NCBI RefSeq assembly: GCF_000247815.1
Contig: NC_021683.1
Span: 14,091,409-14,155,408 of the forward strand
From: Ficedula albicollis
Taxonomy: Eukaryota > Chordata > Aves > Passeriformes > Muscicapidae
Direction of reading: 5' to 3'
Length of the DNA stretch: 64,000 bases
Made by a program: the position numbers and the translations under genes. Numbering within the stretch: position 1 is the stretch's first letter; each line of letters begins with the position of its first letter. The notes under the pieces are model-generated. The model was not told the origin of the DNA, made no database searches, and was given only the letters and a program-made list of their open reading frames with translations. This document shows, one piece after another, positions 38,101 to 53,239 of this stretch.

Positions 38101-39654
38101 ATACCCAGAAGAGCTCGGGACCTTTGCTGCGAGGTCTCACCGGGTGTCCGGGAGGAGCCGCCCCCGCCCCGCGGGGCCCGCGCCCGCTCCCTCCCGCTGC
38201 TCCCCGCTCCCTTCTCCATTTAATTCGCCCTCGCTGACAATCACCCTGACTTGAAGCGCCTGAAATATTTAACAGATAATCTGAAGCAAGAGAATGACCT
38301 TTTCTAACAGGATAGGCTGACCTTTGAACATTGTAGAAAGAATTTAACATTCAAATACACAGCACCAAACCACAAGGAAGTCAGAGCTTCACCTGGCACG
38401 CTCGTGTTAGACACTGTACTGAGCTGCCCTATTCCTTAAGCAGAGGGACTCGCAAGTGGAAATTACGCATATAAAGTACAGTCTGCAAAATCTGTTGGGT
38501 CCAGTGAGTGGGTTGGTTGCTTCCACAAAGTGCCTGCGCTCCGACAGCGGAGCTGCGCGTGGGGCAGCTGGAGGCGCAGCCGTGCATCGCTGGCAGGACC
38601 TGGATGGAGACCGCGACCCGCTCCGTCCTGGGATGGGGCCGGGGCAGCTCCGGGCACGGCAGCGCCGCGGCAGCTCCTGGGGCCGGGCCGGGGCTGTCCG
38701 CACCGCTGCTGCCTCCTGCGCAGAGCTCTGCAACACGCACAGCTCTGAACACCTCCGTGTTTCGATACTTCTGGAGCCTGAGCGAAAGATCTCAGCCTCG
38801 CCTAATCGGCAGCTCCAGGGACGAAACATCCTGTAGGAAATGCCCGGTGATCCTTCAACCCGCGTTGCCTGTGGGAGATGTGAAAGCATCTCTAAGGGAG
38901 TGCGGTGTCGCTGTCATTTTACACGGAGCCTGTGGGCAGTACAGCCCTGCGCGGCCATGCCCCCGGCTGGCCGGCACGGCCGCGGCTCTCGCTCGCCCTC
39001 CCGCAGGTCCCTCGGCAGCTCGGAGGCTCGGGCAGGACGGCAGAGCCCGCGGCGGGATCTGCTGGCCGGGGCCTCTTCTCCCTGTCCTTCCCCGACATCG
39101 CCACCTGCCTCCCCCTCCGGCCCTTTCCCCAACTAACATCTCCTCTTTAAGCTAACTCAATGTGATGGATAACCAGAGGGACGGGAGCCAGGGCAGGCAG
39201 CAGGCTAAGTGCGCCTTTTTAATAACTTCTTGTAAAGTAATAGCTCCATTTTAGCTGTCACTCCTGTCAAACAACAGCCGCACAATAGCGTGTGATGGGC
39301 TCTTCCCGGCGCCGGAGCTGCAGGCGGCACACTGCAGCCAGGCAGGCAGCTGGGCACGCCGCACTGCCGGAGCCGCGCGGGCTCCCTGCCACCGGCGAGG
39401 GGCGAAGGGGAGCCACGCAAGACCAAGGGAAGCGTCGCGTCCCTTTACCCCATCGGGACCCACTCAGATCCCAAACAAAGCCGGGCAGCCGGGATTCAGG
39501 CTTATCCAAGCCAACGTGTCCTGGAGAGGGAGCGCACGGCTCTGCCCCTCGGCCGCGGGGACGCTCTCCGGGCAGGCAGCACGGGTCACGGGAAAGCCCC
39601 GGCACACGGGGGCAGGATGGGCTGGGGCGTGAGGCACGGCGGGGGGCCGGGGTG

Positions 39655-41774
<2,120 letters not shown>

Positions 41775-41910
41775 CCTCGGGTTTGGGAGATCCCACCGTC
41801 AGGGACGCCTCGGGTTCGGGGGTCCCAGCCTGCAGAAACGTGGGTCACAGTGGCAGCGACTCTACCCCAGTGACCCGCATATTCCCGAGGCACGCCGGCA
41901 ATATCCTACG

Positions 41911-44900
41911 CTCGTCTTTCCACATTAAAAATACTCTTTGCTTTCGGGACTCCCTGAACGAGCTGCTCAACACTGTTCAGCTTATCACACTTGTAATCGG
42001 GAGCCAGGTCTGTTTTCAGCAAGGTTTTCATAAAATCAGTCACCCGAGCTACAAGCTACACCCTGACCGGTGCTTACCTGTGCTTTTCTTCTTGAGGCTT
42101 TTAAATCTTGTTTCTAACTTATTTCTGTTGAGAGGTAAACAACCGAGCAAGACTCCTCAACCGAGCATTTCTTTGTCTGCGCTATTATTTATACAGCTCG
42201 GCAATGGGCGAGGGGTTTCTGTTAGAAAAGAAATCTTCATGTAGCACTTAACCTTGTGCCTCAAAAGATTATTTCTGTCATTCTGTATCTCCTTGAGTAA
42301 GAGCATACTTGATGGGGATTCCAGTCTGGGTTTTTTTTTTAAATTATTATTATTGTTTTAAATTATTCTATTAGGAGATGTTGGTGTGACTGCATGCATT
42401 ATTGAAGCCAACAAGGCATTACTGCGGAGTGGGGAACTGTTTTGTGTATACATTGATGTATTCCCACAGTATGAAAGTTGTAGAGAAGTCTGTTTTAAAT
42501 CCAAAATGTTTCCATGGCCATAAAATCCCATGTTCCTGGCATGACGGACTTTATGTCTTTAGAGTTTCAAAAATATTTTTCATTCATTAACATCAAAACT
42601 GAGAGACAGAAGATGCTTGTCCTCAATAAATGTCTGTCTCTCTACATTGTTAACCATCCACCGAGTTTACACAACATAGGAACATATGGCTTACATGGGG
42701 AAGACAAGGCATTTAGATTCTTTTTTCTACTGCCTCTTTTGAGCAACATATTTAAATATCATAAGCCACAAAAAAAAATCCATAAAATACAACTGTTGTA
42801 CCTACTACTTAAATACTTTATACACATGCAGATTTTAATTACATTTCAGAAATGCATGATTGCTGCAAAATTGACTGTACAAGTTTTCCACTGAACAGAC
42901 AGGTATGTTTTTTATCATCACACTAGTGTCCGGGTAAAAAGTCCCTCTACAGGAAGTTTTTTGTATTATTCATAATCCATAAATTGCACAAAGCCATTAG
43001 TCAATAAGCTGTTCGTATTCTAAACGCATCCCTTGCCATGACTACAGAAACAACCTATCATTACTTAGCATCATACACTCCCTTTTACCTCTGCTTCACT
43101 AGAAGTCATTACATAGTCCCATTATTACACCTAATCAGAAACAAAAAAGTATATTCCTGTAGATAGATGTATAGGTTTAGTTCCAGAAGGAAACTGCTGG
43201 GAATAAAATTCAAATTAACCGTCCATATTTTACATATTGCATCTTAAATTCTACATGGAAGCCCTACCTACAGTGGCAGTAATCTTTTTTTTCTCCATAC
43301 AAATACCTTCATGTGCAGAACTGGGGGAGTTCTGCTAAACCACATACAAAGTGCCATGAAGCTCAGTGTATCATGAGAAGTCATATTTTATTTAATACTT
43401 CTGAGAAACAGTTCAGTCTTCTGTTCTTAACATGGAATGCATGTATACATTTCTGTCATCCCCAGAGATTCTGTTTTGTGGCTGTGTTACCTCAGGGCAG
43501 AAAAGAGCCCATCATACTTTGTGGCAGTTGGAATTTCATATATTAAGCTTGTTCAGAACTATTCTTCTGTTCTTCCTCAGCTGTCAATATTAAGGGCTAT
43601 TTAAATAATGTAATTCTTAGTCTCTGTCCATAGTGTTCAGCAAAACTTTTTTAAAAGTCTCATCCTGAGTGCCGTCATCCTGCATGGATTCTTTGCTCTC
43701 CTCCAGCTCTCCCAGGCAGCAGTGCTGAGTGGCAGTGCTGGTGGAGCACGACAGCCCTGAGATTTCAGTGGCTGCAGCTTTTGCTCAGGTGGAGCCCAGC
43801 CAATGCCCACCTGCGTTCTCAGTGGGGTCTGTAACTCTTGGGGGCCAAGAGCTTGCTGCATTTGGGCGCTTGGAAGACAAAGCCTTTGCCTCCTGCCTGC
43901 AGTTCTCAATGACATCTTAAACACACTAGAATTGTTCCCTGAGCCTGGCGCAGCTTGCAAAATGCAACTGCTCTACAACAATAAAGCACCGTAACACTAC
44001 ACTTCATGAGAGAGAAAAGCAGCTGCTTTCATCGTAAAGCCATGCCCCTGTTAGGCTTAGGAAGTAAATATACCTATCTTGAATTTCGCCTTACCTAGTA
44101 TTCCCCCAAAATGTGTTTGCTAAGAGCTTGTTCCAGTGCTTCAAATATGCTCCCTCTGTCATTTCCATTTGCTGTTATTTGCTTTAAAAAACTGTACAAG
44201 CTGTCAGTTAAATCCTTCCTCTGCATTAGTTTTGATCTATTTCAGTTAATATATTGGATTAATTGAAAAAGCCAAAGAGAGAATTCTGTAGCTTCTGACC
44301 CAGTAATTCAACAAACAGCCAGGGCTAGAACAAAATGCTGCTACATTCCCAACTATCCAGTGGACTAGAGAATTATTTCCAGCTCCATCAGGTTGCAAGA
44401 ATGAGGACTGCTATGATTTAACTTCCTGCCATTCTACTCAGGCTCCTCATTTGCATTTTGGCATGATTTTAACAGTTAATTTCTCACAAACAAGTAGTGT
44501 TAGAAAGTAATGCTTCCTTCCACACAAAAGCTAGAAATTATGGCTGCCTGTTTCCAGAATCAAAAGGTGTAGTAATACCACAAAAAGCTGAAAACAAGCA
44601 GAAAAAAAGGTAATTCAGAAATCTCCTAAAAGTTGCATGATTTGTTCATTGAAGCCAAAAGCAAAGTACACTGTAGAAGCTACAGTGACCCTAATGAAGG
44701 CAGTATCAGGTTAAGTCAGAATACTATTTTTTACTCAATAAACAGTATCTACTTTCCATCTTTTCTGCTGCACTGAAAAAAAAGTGAAGCCTCAAACTGC
44801 TTGCAGTGCTAAGCAGTTCAGCAGAAGTAACTCAAGTAACTGCAGAACAGGATTCAAAAAGCTGCAGTGTTAAAAGCAAGGCAAGTATTTGGTGGTGTGT

Positions 44901-47900
44901 ATTACACCCTGCTCTTGATACACGTGCAAGCTTCATATTCAAAATGCACCACCCTGCAGCATAACTTCAAATGCATTAACTCCCTCTTTTTCCTAAGACA
45001 TTGTTGACTGTGACTGCTAAAATTTTTACAGAACAAGTTGGTTACAATTACATTGATATTAATAGGAAATTTCAGTGTGTAAATCAGGTATGTGGCTGTA
45101 GCCAGAGTATAGAATAACACTGGATTGAAGGAAAAGGAGCTATTAAATTATGTATCCCTATCTAATGAAAAAGTTAAGATTTTCAGCATCTTCCTTAAGG
45201 TTTAATTCACAGGGAGAGATTAGACAGAAAAATTACCCCTGAAGTAAAACTTTATAAGCTGTTCATCATTTATGAACCTGTCAGAAAGTCACAATTCACT
45301 GCAGAAATGAAGAGAGCTGCTAATTGCACATACTGTAGTACGTGGAGTTTACATACAAAACAAACCTAGCAGTAGGAGTATAACCTATCTGGACTAAAGC
45401 AAAATTTTAGTGTCGTGGATTCAAGTTGGGGTTCTATCACTGCAAACAAGCTTGCTGCTTGTCTGCCTTGTACATTCCAATTTGTCTTTCTAATTAATGA
45501 AGCACTTAAAGTCTAGGACAACTTAAACAGCTTGCTACCTTTAAACAGCTTGCTCCCTATGTCAACATATGACTGGCAACTGCCGCTTCAAATACTGCAA
45601 GGTATGGGGTTGGGGGAGTGTAAATTGTACAACAAAAATCAGCAGGTACCTTTTAATGAAAAAAAATCCACATTTCTTTTAGATTATCTTTGTGCTTCAC
45701 TCAGTTTTCTGTTATTACAAAGCTAACCCCACTATGTTAAGAAATCATTTCACAAACCTTTTTTATCATGTGGTAAAATTGATGAGCACAAAGTTAAGCC
45801 TCTTTTTAAGGGACTGAGAGTGAGAACCTGGAAAAGAAAAAAAAATGTAGTCTGTACATAAATTGTTACCAGACATGACAGAAGATAGCAGAAAAGAACT
45901 TCCAATATTAATTTCATAATAAACATTCCAGAAAAGATTTTCACTGAAAAATAAAGTATGTTGCTAATAAATAAGAGAAGATAAGCGAGTCTGGTATAAT
46001 CTGATTGATTTTTAAGTCTACAGTATCACTATCCAATTTCTCTAGGAATAAGTTATTTCTGGGAAATATGTATTCAGAATAGTCATGTGCAGCAGGATTA
46101 GCTCTGTCAGCTAGAGGGAAATCATCTGAACTTGGAAGTCAGTGTACATATTTTAATAAGGTTTTTGAAACCCCTCATCAACATGGTTTGCACATGCAGT
46201 CTTCTCATCAGTCTCTTGCAGCACACAGCTTGGAGATGAAAAAAAACGGGTTTTCCATATTAAAAAGAAAGTTTCTATTTTAAAAATGAAAGCTATCATT
46301 CTTCTGGCAGAAGTTTTGCTGGCAGACAGACCCAGGGATGGGATTATAAGTAACAGGATGTGGAGCAACTGGTAAAATGAAGCAGCCCATAGCTGCCTAT
46401 ACATTTCTAATGGAGGACAGGATCAGAAATGTTACATGTTCTGAGCAAACCTAGAGGGGACTCTGTCACAGATCCATCCAAGCATGAATTGTTCTGGAGA
46501 TGATTTTTATCAAAGGGGGATGTGGGAGAACTGCACTTACTTCCTGAATCAGTTAACCTGGTTTCTCTGCAGAGATAGAGTCCCAATTTGTTTCTTTGGC
46601 AATCTTAAAGAGAGGAATCCCTACTGGAAACAGCTGGAGTGAGATGAAGCTGTTATATCTGAGAATAGACCTGAGTGCATTCAGATATCCTGCTGGCAGC
46701 TAATGGCTAACGAGATTTGGATCTTAGAAGCACCAGAGTCACTGCTAATAGCTGGTGAAGCCCACTTCTGCTATCAAGCTTTTGTGAGAAGGATTAAAAA
46801 TGTGTTGGCAGCTCCACTAGCATGCTCTGAGTAAGACTTAAACCAGCTAAAATATGTCTTGCCTGATGTACACCTTCATCTCTGTACTTTATTCTGTGGC
46901 AATCCTGCTGCATGTTCCAATATGAGAAAACCACTGGAGCTGTTAATAGGATAAGTTGTAGGCAGCCACCTTAACTGCTCTTTGACACTCATTTTACCTA
47001 TCTGCAAATGTTCTGTTGAGACCACAATAGATTAAGGAAAGTATACAGGCTATGAACTATAAAAATGTTTGGGATTCAAAAACTGCCGTGTTTTCATCCT
47101 CAGCAACAGAACTGTTAGCCTTAAATACAGCAGCACCAGATGCAATCCAGTATTCCTTTTGTCAATTAACAAACGTAGCTAATGCTAGGAAGAGGGAAGA
47201 GTCTCATTGCTTGAAATTTAGTGTGTGTGTTTCTGAGCTAAAAATGGCTTGAATCTGAGAGCAGTTAATAAGTTTCGTGAAAGAAAAGGAGGTGACCATC
47301 CACACAGAATTACATGAAATCCAGAGTGTCTGGACACTTTACCTGTCTGTCTAAATTGCACAAGTTCTTTCCAAGACCACCCACCAGTTAGTTAATCACT
47401 CACTTTGAATTTGTGCAGCTACTAATCCTTGATCAGATTCCTTGAAAGCAACCAAAACATGTAATAAATTTTGGCCAGAGAACAGGATAGAATATAATAA
47501 TCATGAATGTCCCCAGCACATTTGTAGCTAATATTAATGTTTAAGCACATGAGTAAAAAATGGATATAAAACCTGAAATACTGTGATGAGCGGTTGCTGA
47601 AAGTAACGCTAATTTTAGCACACAGGGCAAATGAGGAGTTAGGTTTAAGAAGAATACACAGAGAAGGAACCATTCCCATAAGGCAAAACAGAGTATATAA
47701 TTAAGATCAAGCATTTGTTACTCTAGGCTGTAACTGCCAGAAAGAAGCAGGCATCCTGGCAAGATTTTCCAACATGCATGACCTGTGTGTTGCCAATTAC
47801 CATCTCTCTGGACTATGTGTGTACAAGGTGCTGCCTAATCCAAGGAGCGGAGATCCAATGAATCCTGCTTTAAGCAATGTCTGTCATCTTTATCCCTAGG

Positions 47901-50900
47901 ATTCTGGCTACCACTATACTAAGAATGTGTAATACTCTAAATGATTAGGTCTTTATTTTAAAAAATGGTGGAATGTTCATTCTGTTTCTCAGTTGTGCCT
48001 GAGTGCTCCCCAGTTTGATATTCAGCTTGCCCTGCATGCATAGGTCCCCCATTGTCATCACTGAAGACAGACACTGCTCTCAGAGCCACACAGCAAATCG
48101 AGTCTGTTGTCTCTGTGTGAAGATCCCTAGAGCATGCAGAAAGAGCAGGGGAAAGACATATCATAGGGAGCTGAGAGCTGTACTGTATCCCATGAAATCT
48201 GAAGAATGTATTTTGCCAGAAAGTACAAGCATATGTCAGATTTGCAGCCTAAAGCACTTGTTTTTCTAAGCAACATGCTGATTTCTGAGTATTGAGTTGA
48301 GCACCCATTTACTGCAAAACTAACTATATTATTCTCATTTTTAAAGAGAAGTAGGAGCCACACATTTGTGAACCTCTCTATATATACTCCAATGCAGAAA
48401 ATGCCTTCTTTTTCTCTTTTTTTTAGCTTAGATTTATTTTTAAAAAATTAAGAAATGCCTACAAAGAACATCTTGACTTCTGCAAGCAATGTGGAGTTTA
48501 TTACACCAGTTCAGGGCCTTCTTTTATATTATTCCATAAGCCTACCTCAACAACAGAATAGTAAGAACTTGCATTGTATGTTTAGTGTCTTCACTCTTTA
48601 AAATTTATACAGCTGTCTGCAGGCTATGTGATCTAAAATATTTCATGCAAAGAAGTGAAGAAAATGAAAAATTCGTTCTTTTAGAAACAGAGACAGAAGC
48701 TTGCTGCTTTTTCTGTATTCATAGTTGATGCTCACACAGGTAAAAACTATCAGAGCTTTAAATGGTAGTACAAAAGTGTGCACCATAATTCATGAAATAC
48801 AAGTCTGTAGCAAATACCAGACTCATGAATAAAAGAAGCTCCTCAATCTCTGCCTCAGTGTCTGCGATGCTGTTGGCTTAATGACGGCCTCTTCTGCAGG
48901 GTACAGATCAGGAAGTGGAAGCTCACAGATGCACTAACTTTTATTACATTTGTCACCTAGGTATCTCTGAGTTCATAAGGTCAGTGTCCCATAGCTCAGG
49001 ATCCTCTGGTAGAATTCTCACCATACTCCTCCAGTAAAAACAAAAGACTCAGCTCTCCCCTTGAATCCCTTTGATACTCAATGCAATCCTGCACCACATG
49101 TGCAGTTGCTTACTTCAGCAGGCCATGTTCAAGTGACATTTTTACTTAAACTTGTGCTTCCTGTACCATAATAGACTGTGGATCTAAGCCTAGACTTATC
49201 TTCCATCTGCACTGAAGAATAGTCATGTCAGAGATATCTGTAAGAGAATTTAAAAGTGGAAAAAAGGAGCAGAGGAATACTGTGTCCTTTGTAAATTCAG
49301 GTGCATAATGACTGTTTGAATTGCAGTTTATTAGAAATAACAAGATCATTCTTCATCCTTCTGGAAGTGCTACAAGACTGTTAGTGAAAGTGGTTTGGTC
49401 TCTCATGTGACTGTGCCCCTACTGCAGTACCAGGACAGTGGTTCAGCACTAGCTTTCTACTGCATCAAAATTCCAGGATTCCAAATGTCTCTTCTCTAGA
49501 CATCTTCCTTTTTAAGAATTTGTACTCTCCAAATTAGTCTTTGAGATTTGAAACTATTTTTCCAGGAAATAGTATGAATTTAGGACACCAGGAGATTGCT
49601 TTGTTGTATTTAAAATGCACACAAAAATAGGTTAATGGAAAAAGTCTGAAAGGTCTAAAAATATAGTGACTGATTTTTTTATTTTTCTTTTCTTTTCATC
49701 CTGAATATTGATAGACCTTGTTCTCAGCCCCTAAACACCTGTTTGCTTTCCCACATTATACTGTGTCATGCCAATGCACTCAGTTTAAGGCAAGACTACC
49801 TCAGGCTATCCAGCCTAGTACTCTCAGGAAGAACAGGTAAGTCCTCTCCACCTTCTTGCCAACATGGCAAAATGTCACACTGATCAGGACAGCACACATC
49901 CAGACCATTAGCCAGAGACACCTCTTCTCTTTATCGTACTGTCACCCAGGATAAAAGTAGTGCCAGAGGAAGACCCTGGAAGGTTTGCTACCTAGGCTAC
50001 TATGTATACATCTTAAGGGTTGTTGGCATCATGAGAAGGATGGGCATTGCCAGGGAAGGGCAAAAAAGAGGTGGAAGAGATTAAAAGTGAAGAGGATGAA
50101 AAGGGCAGGGAGCAAAGAGAAGGTGGCCTATACTATTCCCACTCATTCATATAACATGACAAAAGGAAGACAGTAAGACAAATATTCAACCTCTATCTTG
50201 TGCAGTTGCCTGCATATCCACGCTGCTCTGCAAGGAATAGGCACTGTTTGTTTGCATTTACACACATACAGGCGCTGGACTATTTATAGAAACAGCACAG
50301 CTCTAGTGAAAGCCAATCAGGCTTTCTGAAGTCCTTGTAGGGGGGTTGTTTCTGTATCCACATCAGCAAGAAGGGAAATCAATGGTTAGTGTAACAGAAC
50401 ATCTATTCTTATGTTGTTTCCGTCAGTACAATCACTGAAATAAATGTAGATGCATACTGAATTTTTTTTAAAAAGTGTGTTGTAACAGTGGCAGCCATAG
50501 TAAAGAGCTGTACTAAATAAAAACCAAAGCAAACCAACAAACCCTCAATTTTTCACTGTTACTTGAAAGTGACTATTTGCATTCATTTTGTTTGTCACAT
50601 GTTAATTTCACTCATTTCTCTTTTTGCTTTAAGAAAAAAAGTCAAAGCTTGTTTGCACTTTCAGAAGCAGCCTAAGTTACACAGAGCTTGCTCTGTCCTT
50701 GCAGAACAGAGGGTGGGCATAGAACATCTTTAAGAAAGGTGAATTCAATAGAACACACTGACATATGATTTACACAGGACTGAGGAAACTGCCTTTAACA
50801 AGTGTCTCACCTAAACCACTGTAGAAAAAAAAAACAAAGAAAAAAGATTGACAACTTTATAACCACTGTCAAGATACTATGTTAAGGACAAGTGATCTGA

Positions 50901-53182
50901 GGAGTACAAATGCATTGTAAGTTCTTGCAACTCATAAACACAGATTTTTCAGTGTACAGTTTAAACAGAGAAGCTGCAAAAATAAATAATTTCGAAAGAA
51001 CATAATCTATGTAAGGAATAGTGAAAACTAAAACCAGCTGAAATCTAGTATCAATCATATATTAATAAAGATGGGATATTTGTTTATTTGCTTTAAAGAT
51101 TAGTGACCATGCATAACTGAATACCAATAATGGGTGCTAGATACTTTCTTCTGAAGGAGGAATTTTCAGCCTAGGGTGAGTCAGTAATGATTAGCAGCAT
51201 CTGCTTTGTATTTGGATAATGACAGATAGTATATTTTTAAGTATATTAATATTAATGAAAATGCAGAATTATTGCAAAGATGGAAATTGAAAAACTACTT
51301 AAATCTTCACCTACTGTAACATAATCCATCCCTAAAAATCAAATAAGCTTCTAAGAACATAGCACTTGTTTGCAATATCCATATGGTATTTTAGAAAACA
51401 CCCACAGTTATGAACCTGACTTACACAGGAAAAAACATTTGTTGGTGAGGAAAGTTTCAGAATGAAACACAGTCTACTTCAATATGGGTAGAGAGAAGAA
51501 AGGGCAGCAGAAACATACATAATAAAACATAAATGGTAGATGGACACTTTCAGGAGCAGACTTTGATTCCTTTTATCTTTTCCCAAGATAATATATCCAT
51601 GCCAGCGTTAGAGGAGCATCTGGATGAGCTGAGTCAAGATCACTGTGGTTCACATTCAGTGCATGCTCACTCTGGAACTCTAAAGGGCTCAAAGTCCAAC
51701 AGCAACTCAGGGAAAAGCACAAATGGAAAAAATGCCATTTCAACTGAGCCACTAAAACCTGAGCAACAAGGCAGGGAGGCTTGGAAAATAAAGGGAAAAT
51801 AAAACTAATTTCATGAATGTGACAATAAAATTTCTGCTGAAATCCCTTTTTTGCCCTGCAGTGCTAAGGCTGTGCCTGGCTGACCAATAGATTAAGAACA
51901 TGGAAAGGGCCATACCAGGTCACATCAAAGGTCCATCTAGCTTGGTATCTCTTTCAGAGATACAAAAGCAGAATGAGTGTAAAAGTAGAGCAAATTATAT
52001 TTGCCCCAATTACATCCAAGACTTCCAACAACTTATGGCTTAAGGGATTTCTGAAACAGATTTTTCTATCTCAAGGATGTGTTAGGAATTATATGCATTT
52101 AAAAGAAAAAAAAAATCTTTGTTTAATTTGAACACGCCACCTGCTCGCTTTGTCTGACACCCCCTGGTTCTCTACTAGAAGAGACAAGTAGTAGTTGCTC
52201 AGTTCTCAATCTCATTGATACTTGTGACTTTGTAACTTGGATCCTATCTCCCCTCAGCTGCCCTCTGTCCAGGGCAGTCCAGGCCTGCTTAGCTGCTTCT
52301 GTAAGAGATGTACCCAGAATTTCCAGGCTACTCCCAGTGGAAGCAAATGAAAGATTTGAAGACTGGCATATTAATTTCCTCTATTTTATTCTCTTTCCCC
52401 CTCCTGGTAATCTCAAACAATTTGAAGTGACAAGGTTGACAAAGCATTTTAGGAAAATCTGAACACTAAGTCTGCTTTAGAATTGCTGATGGACTGTGGA
52501 ATACAGAGTTTTTCATATGTGCTGTTCATACGGTTGCTTCTTGGGTGCAGGGAATGTGTAAATGTAAGGGAAAAGCCAAAAGTAAAACAGTCAGGAAGGA
52601 AGAAAAGAAGAGGGAGGCTCTCCATCTCCAGAGCTTGGCATCTGCCCATTTTCTACTGCTCCATTATTTGCAGGAATCACTTGTATTGTGTGGCAGCATC
52701 ACAACAACCAGTCTTGCAAGCACAAAACTGTGAAATCTATGGAGGGGTTAAGACCATGCAGTGTCCAGATTAATTTCTTGGAAGCTGGAGAAGTCTTTTG
52801 CACACATTATGCAAATAGAATCTTAGGATAAATATGATTCATTATAGCAGTGAAACATCTTGTTTCAGGATATAAAAGTTTTATAGACAACAGATACCAT
52901 ATAAACTCTAGAAAATATTCTTAAGAGTCCCCTCAAACAATGAATTGCTGTTTTCATACACACTTTCTTGAGGAGCCTGGAAGAAGGACCAGCAGTACAT
53001 ATAGACTGCACTGGTTTCATGAGTTGAAATTTTAAGGAAAACATAGAAATTAATTACATATTTGTGTATGTTCTGAGTTGTTTTGTTCAGTGATGCCAGG
53101 ATTTGCATGAACTGGGACTGCAGAAAATGGTCTATAACTTTGAAGAATTACTGATGTTTTTCTGTCCAATTTCTCTCATCAG
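41911..53182 (+). other. NETO2: NETO2 intron 1 (left limit uncertain)
   Basis: About 11 kb between the CpG island and the signal-peptide exon. Composition turns AT-rich after about 42.0 kb. The only recognised element is the ancient CR1-type relic near 51.9-52.3 kb. A GC-richer patch at 43640-43960 is unassigned. No open frame here has splice or family support. Confidence 0.65.
51890..52335 (-). repeat. Ancient amniote CR1-type LINE relic
   Basis: The block near 51912-51955 (gccataccaggtcacatcaaa, then ggtccatctagcttggtatc) matches a motif I know from reptile and turtle CR1 3' regions. Downstream counterparts follow in the right order: a ccacctgctcg / gacaccccctggttctctac block at about 52136-52180 and a cctatctcccctcagctgcc block at about 52243-52265. 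It is highly diverged and runs antisense to NETO2. The edges are approximate. Confidence 0.7.
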
Positions 53183-53239
53183 TGTTGCTTGTAACAATCC
53201 TGGTAGTGGAAGGCATTGCCGTTGCACAGAAGACACAAG
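53183..53239 (+). CDS. NETO2: NETO2 coding exon 2 (signal-peptide core)
   Basis: The acceptor is tctctcatcag and the donor is CAAG|gtataa. The exon is 57 nt. The first two bases finish a valine codon begun in exon 1. It codes [19 protein letters not shown], a hydrophobic core ending in an AVA motif before QKT, the expected signal-peptidase site. Mammalian NETO2 has the equivalent segment after its first eleven residues. It is too short to stand out as an open frame. Confidence 0.93.

Noticed and set aside
44115..44190. Possible CR1 fragment (gttccagtgcttcaa motif).
   Set aside because: Only one short CR1-like phrase is present, and the expected neighbouring blocks are absent.
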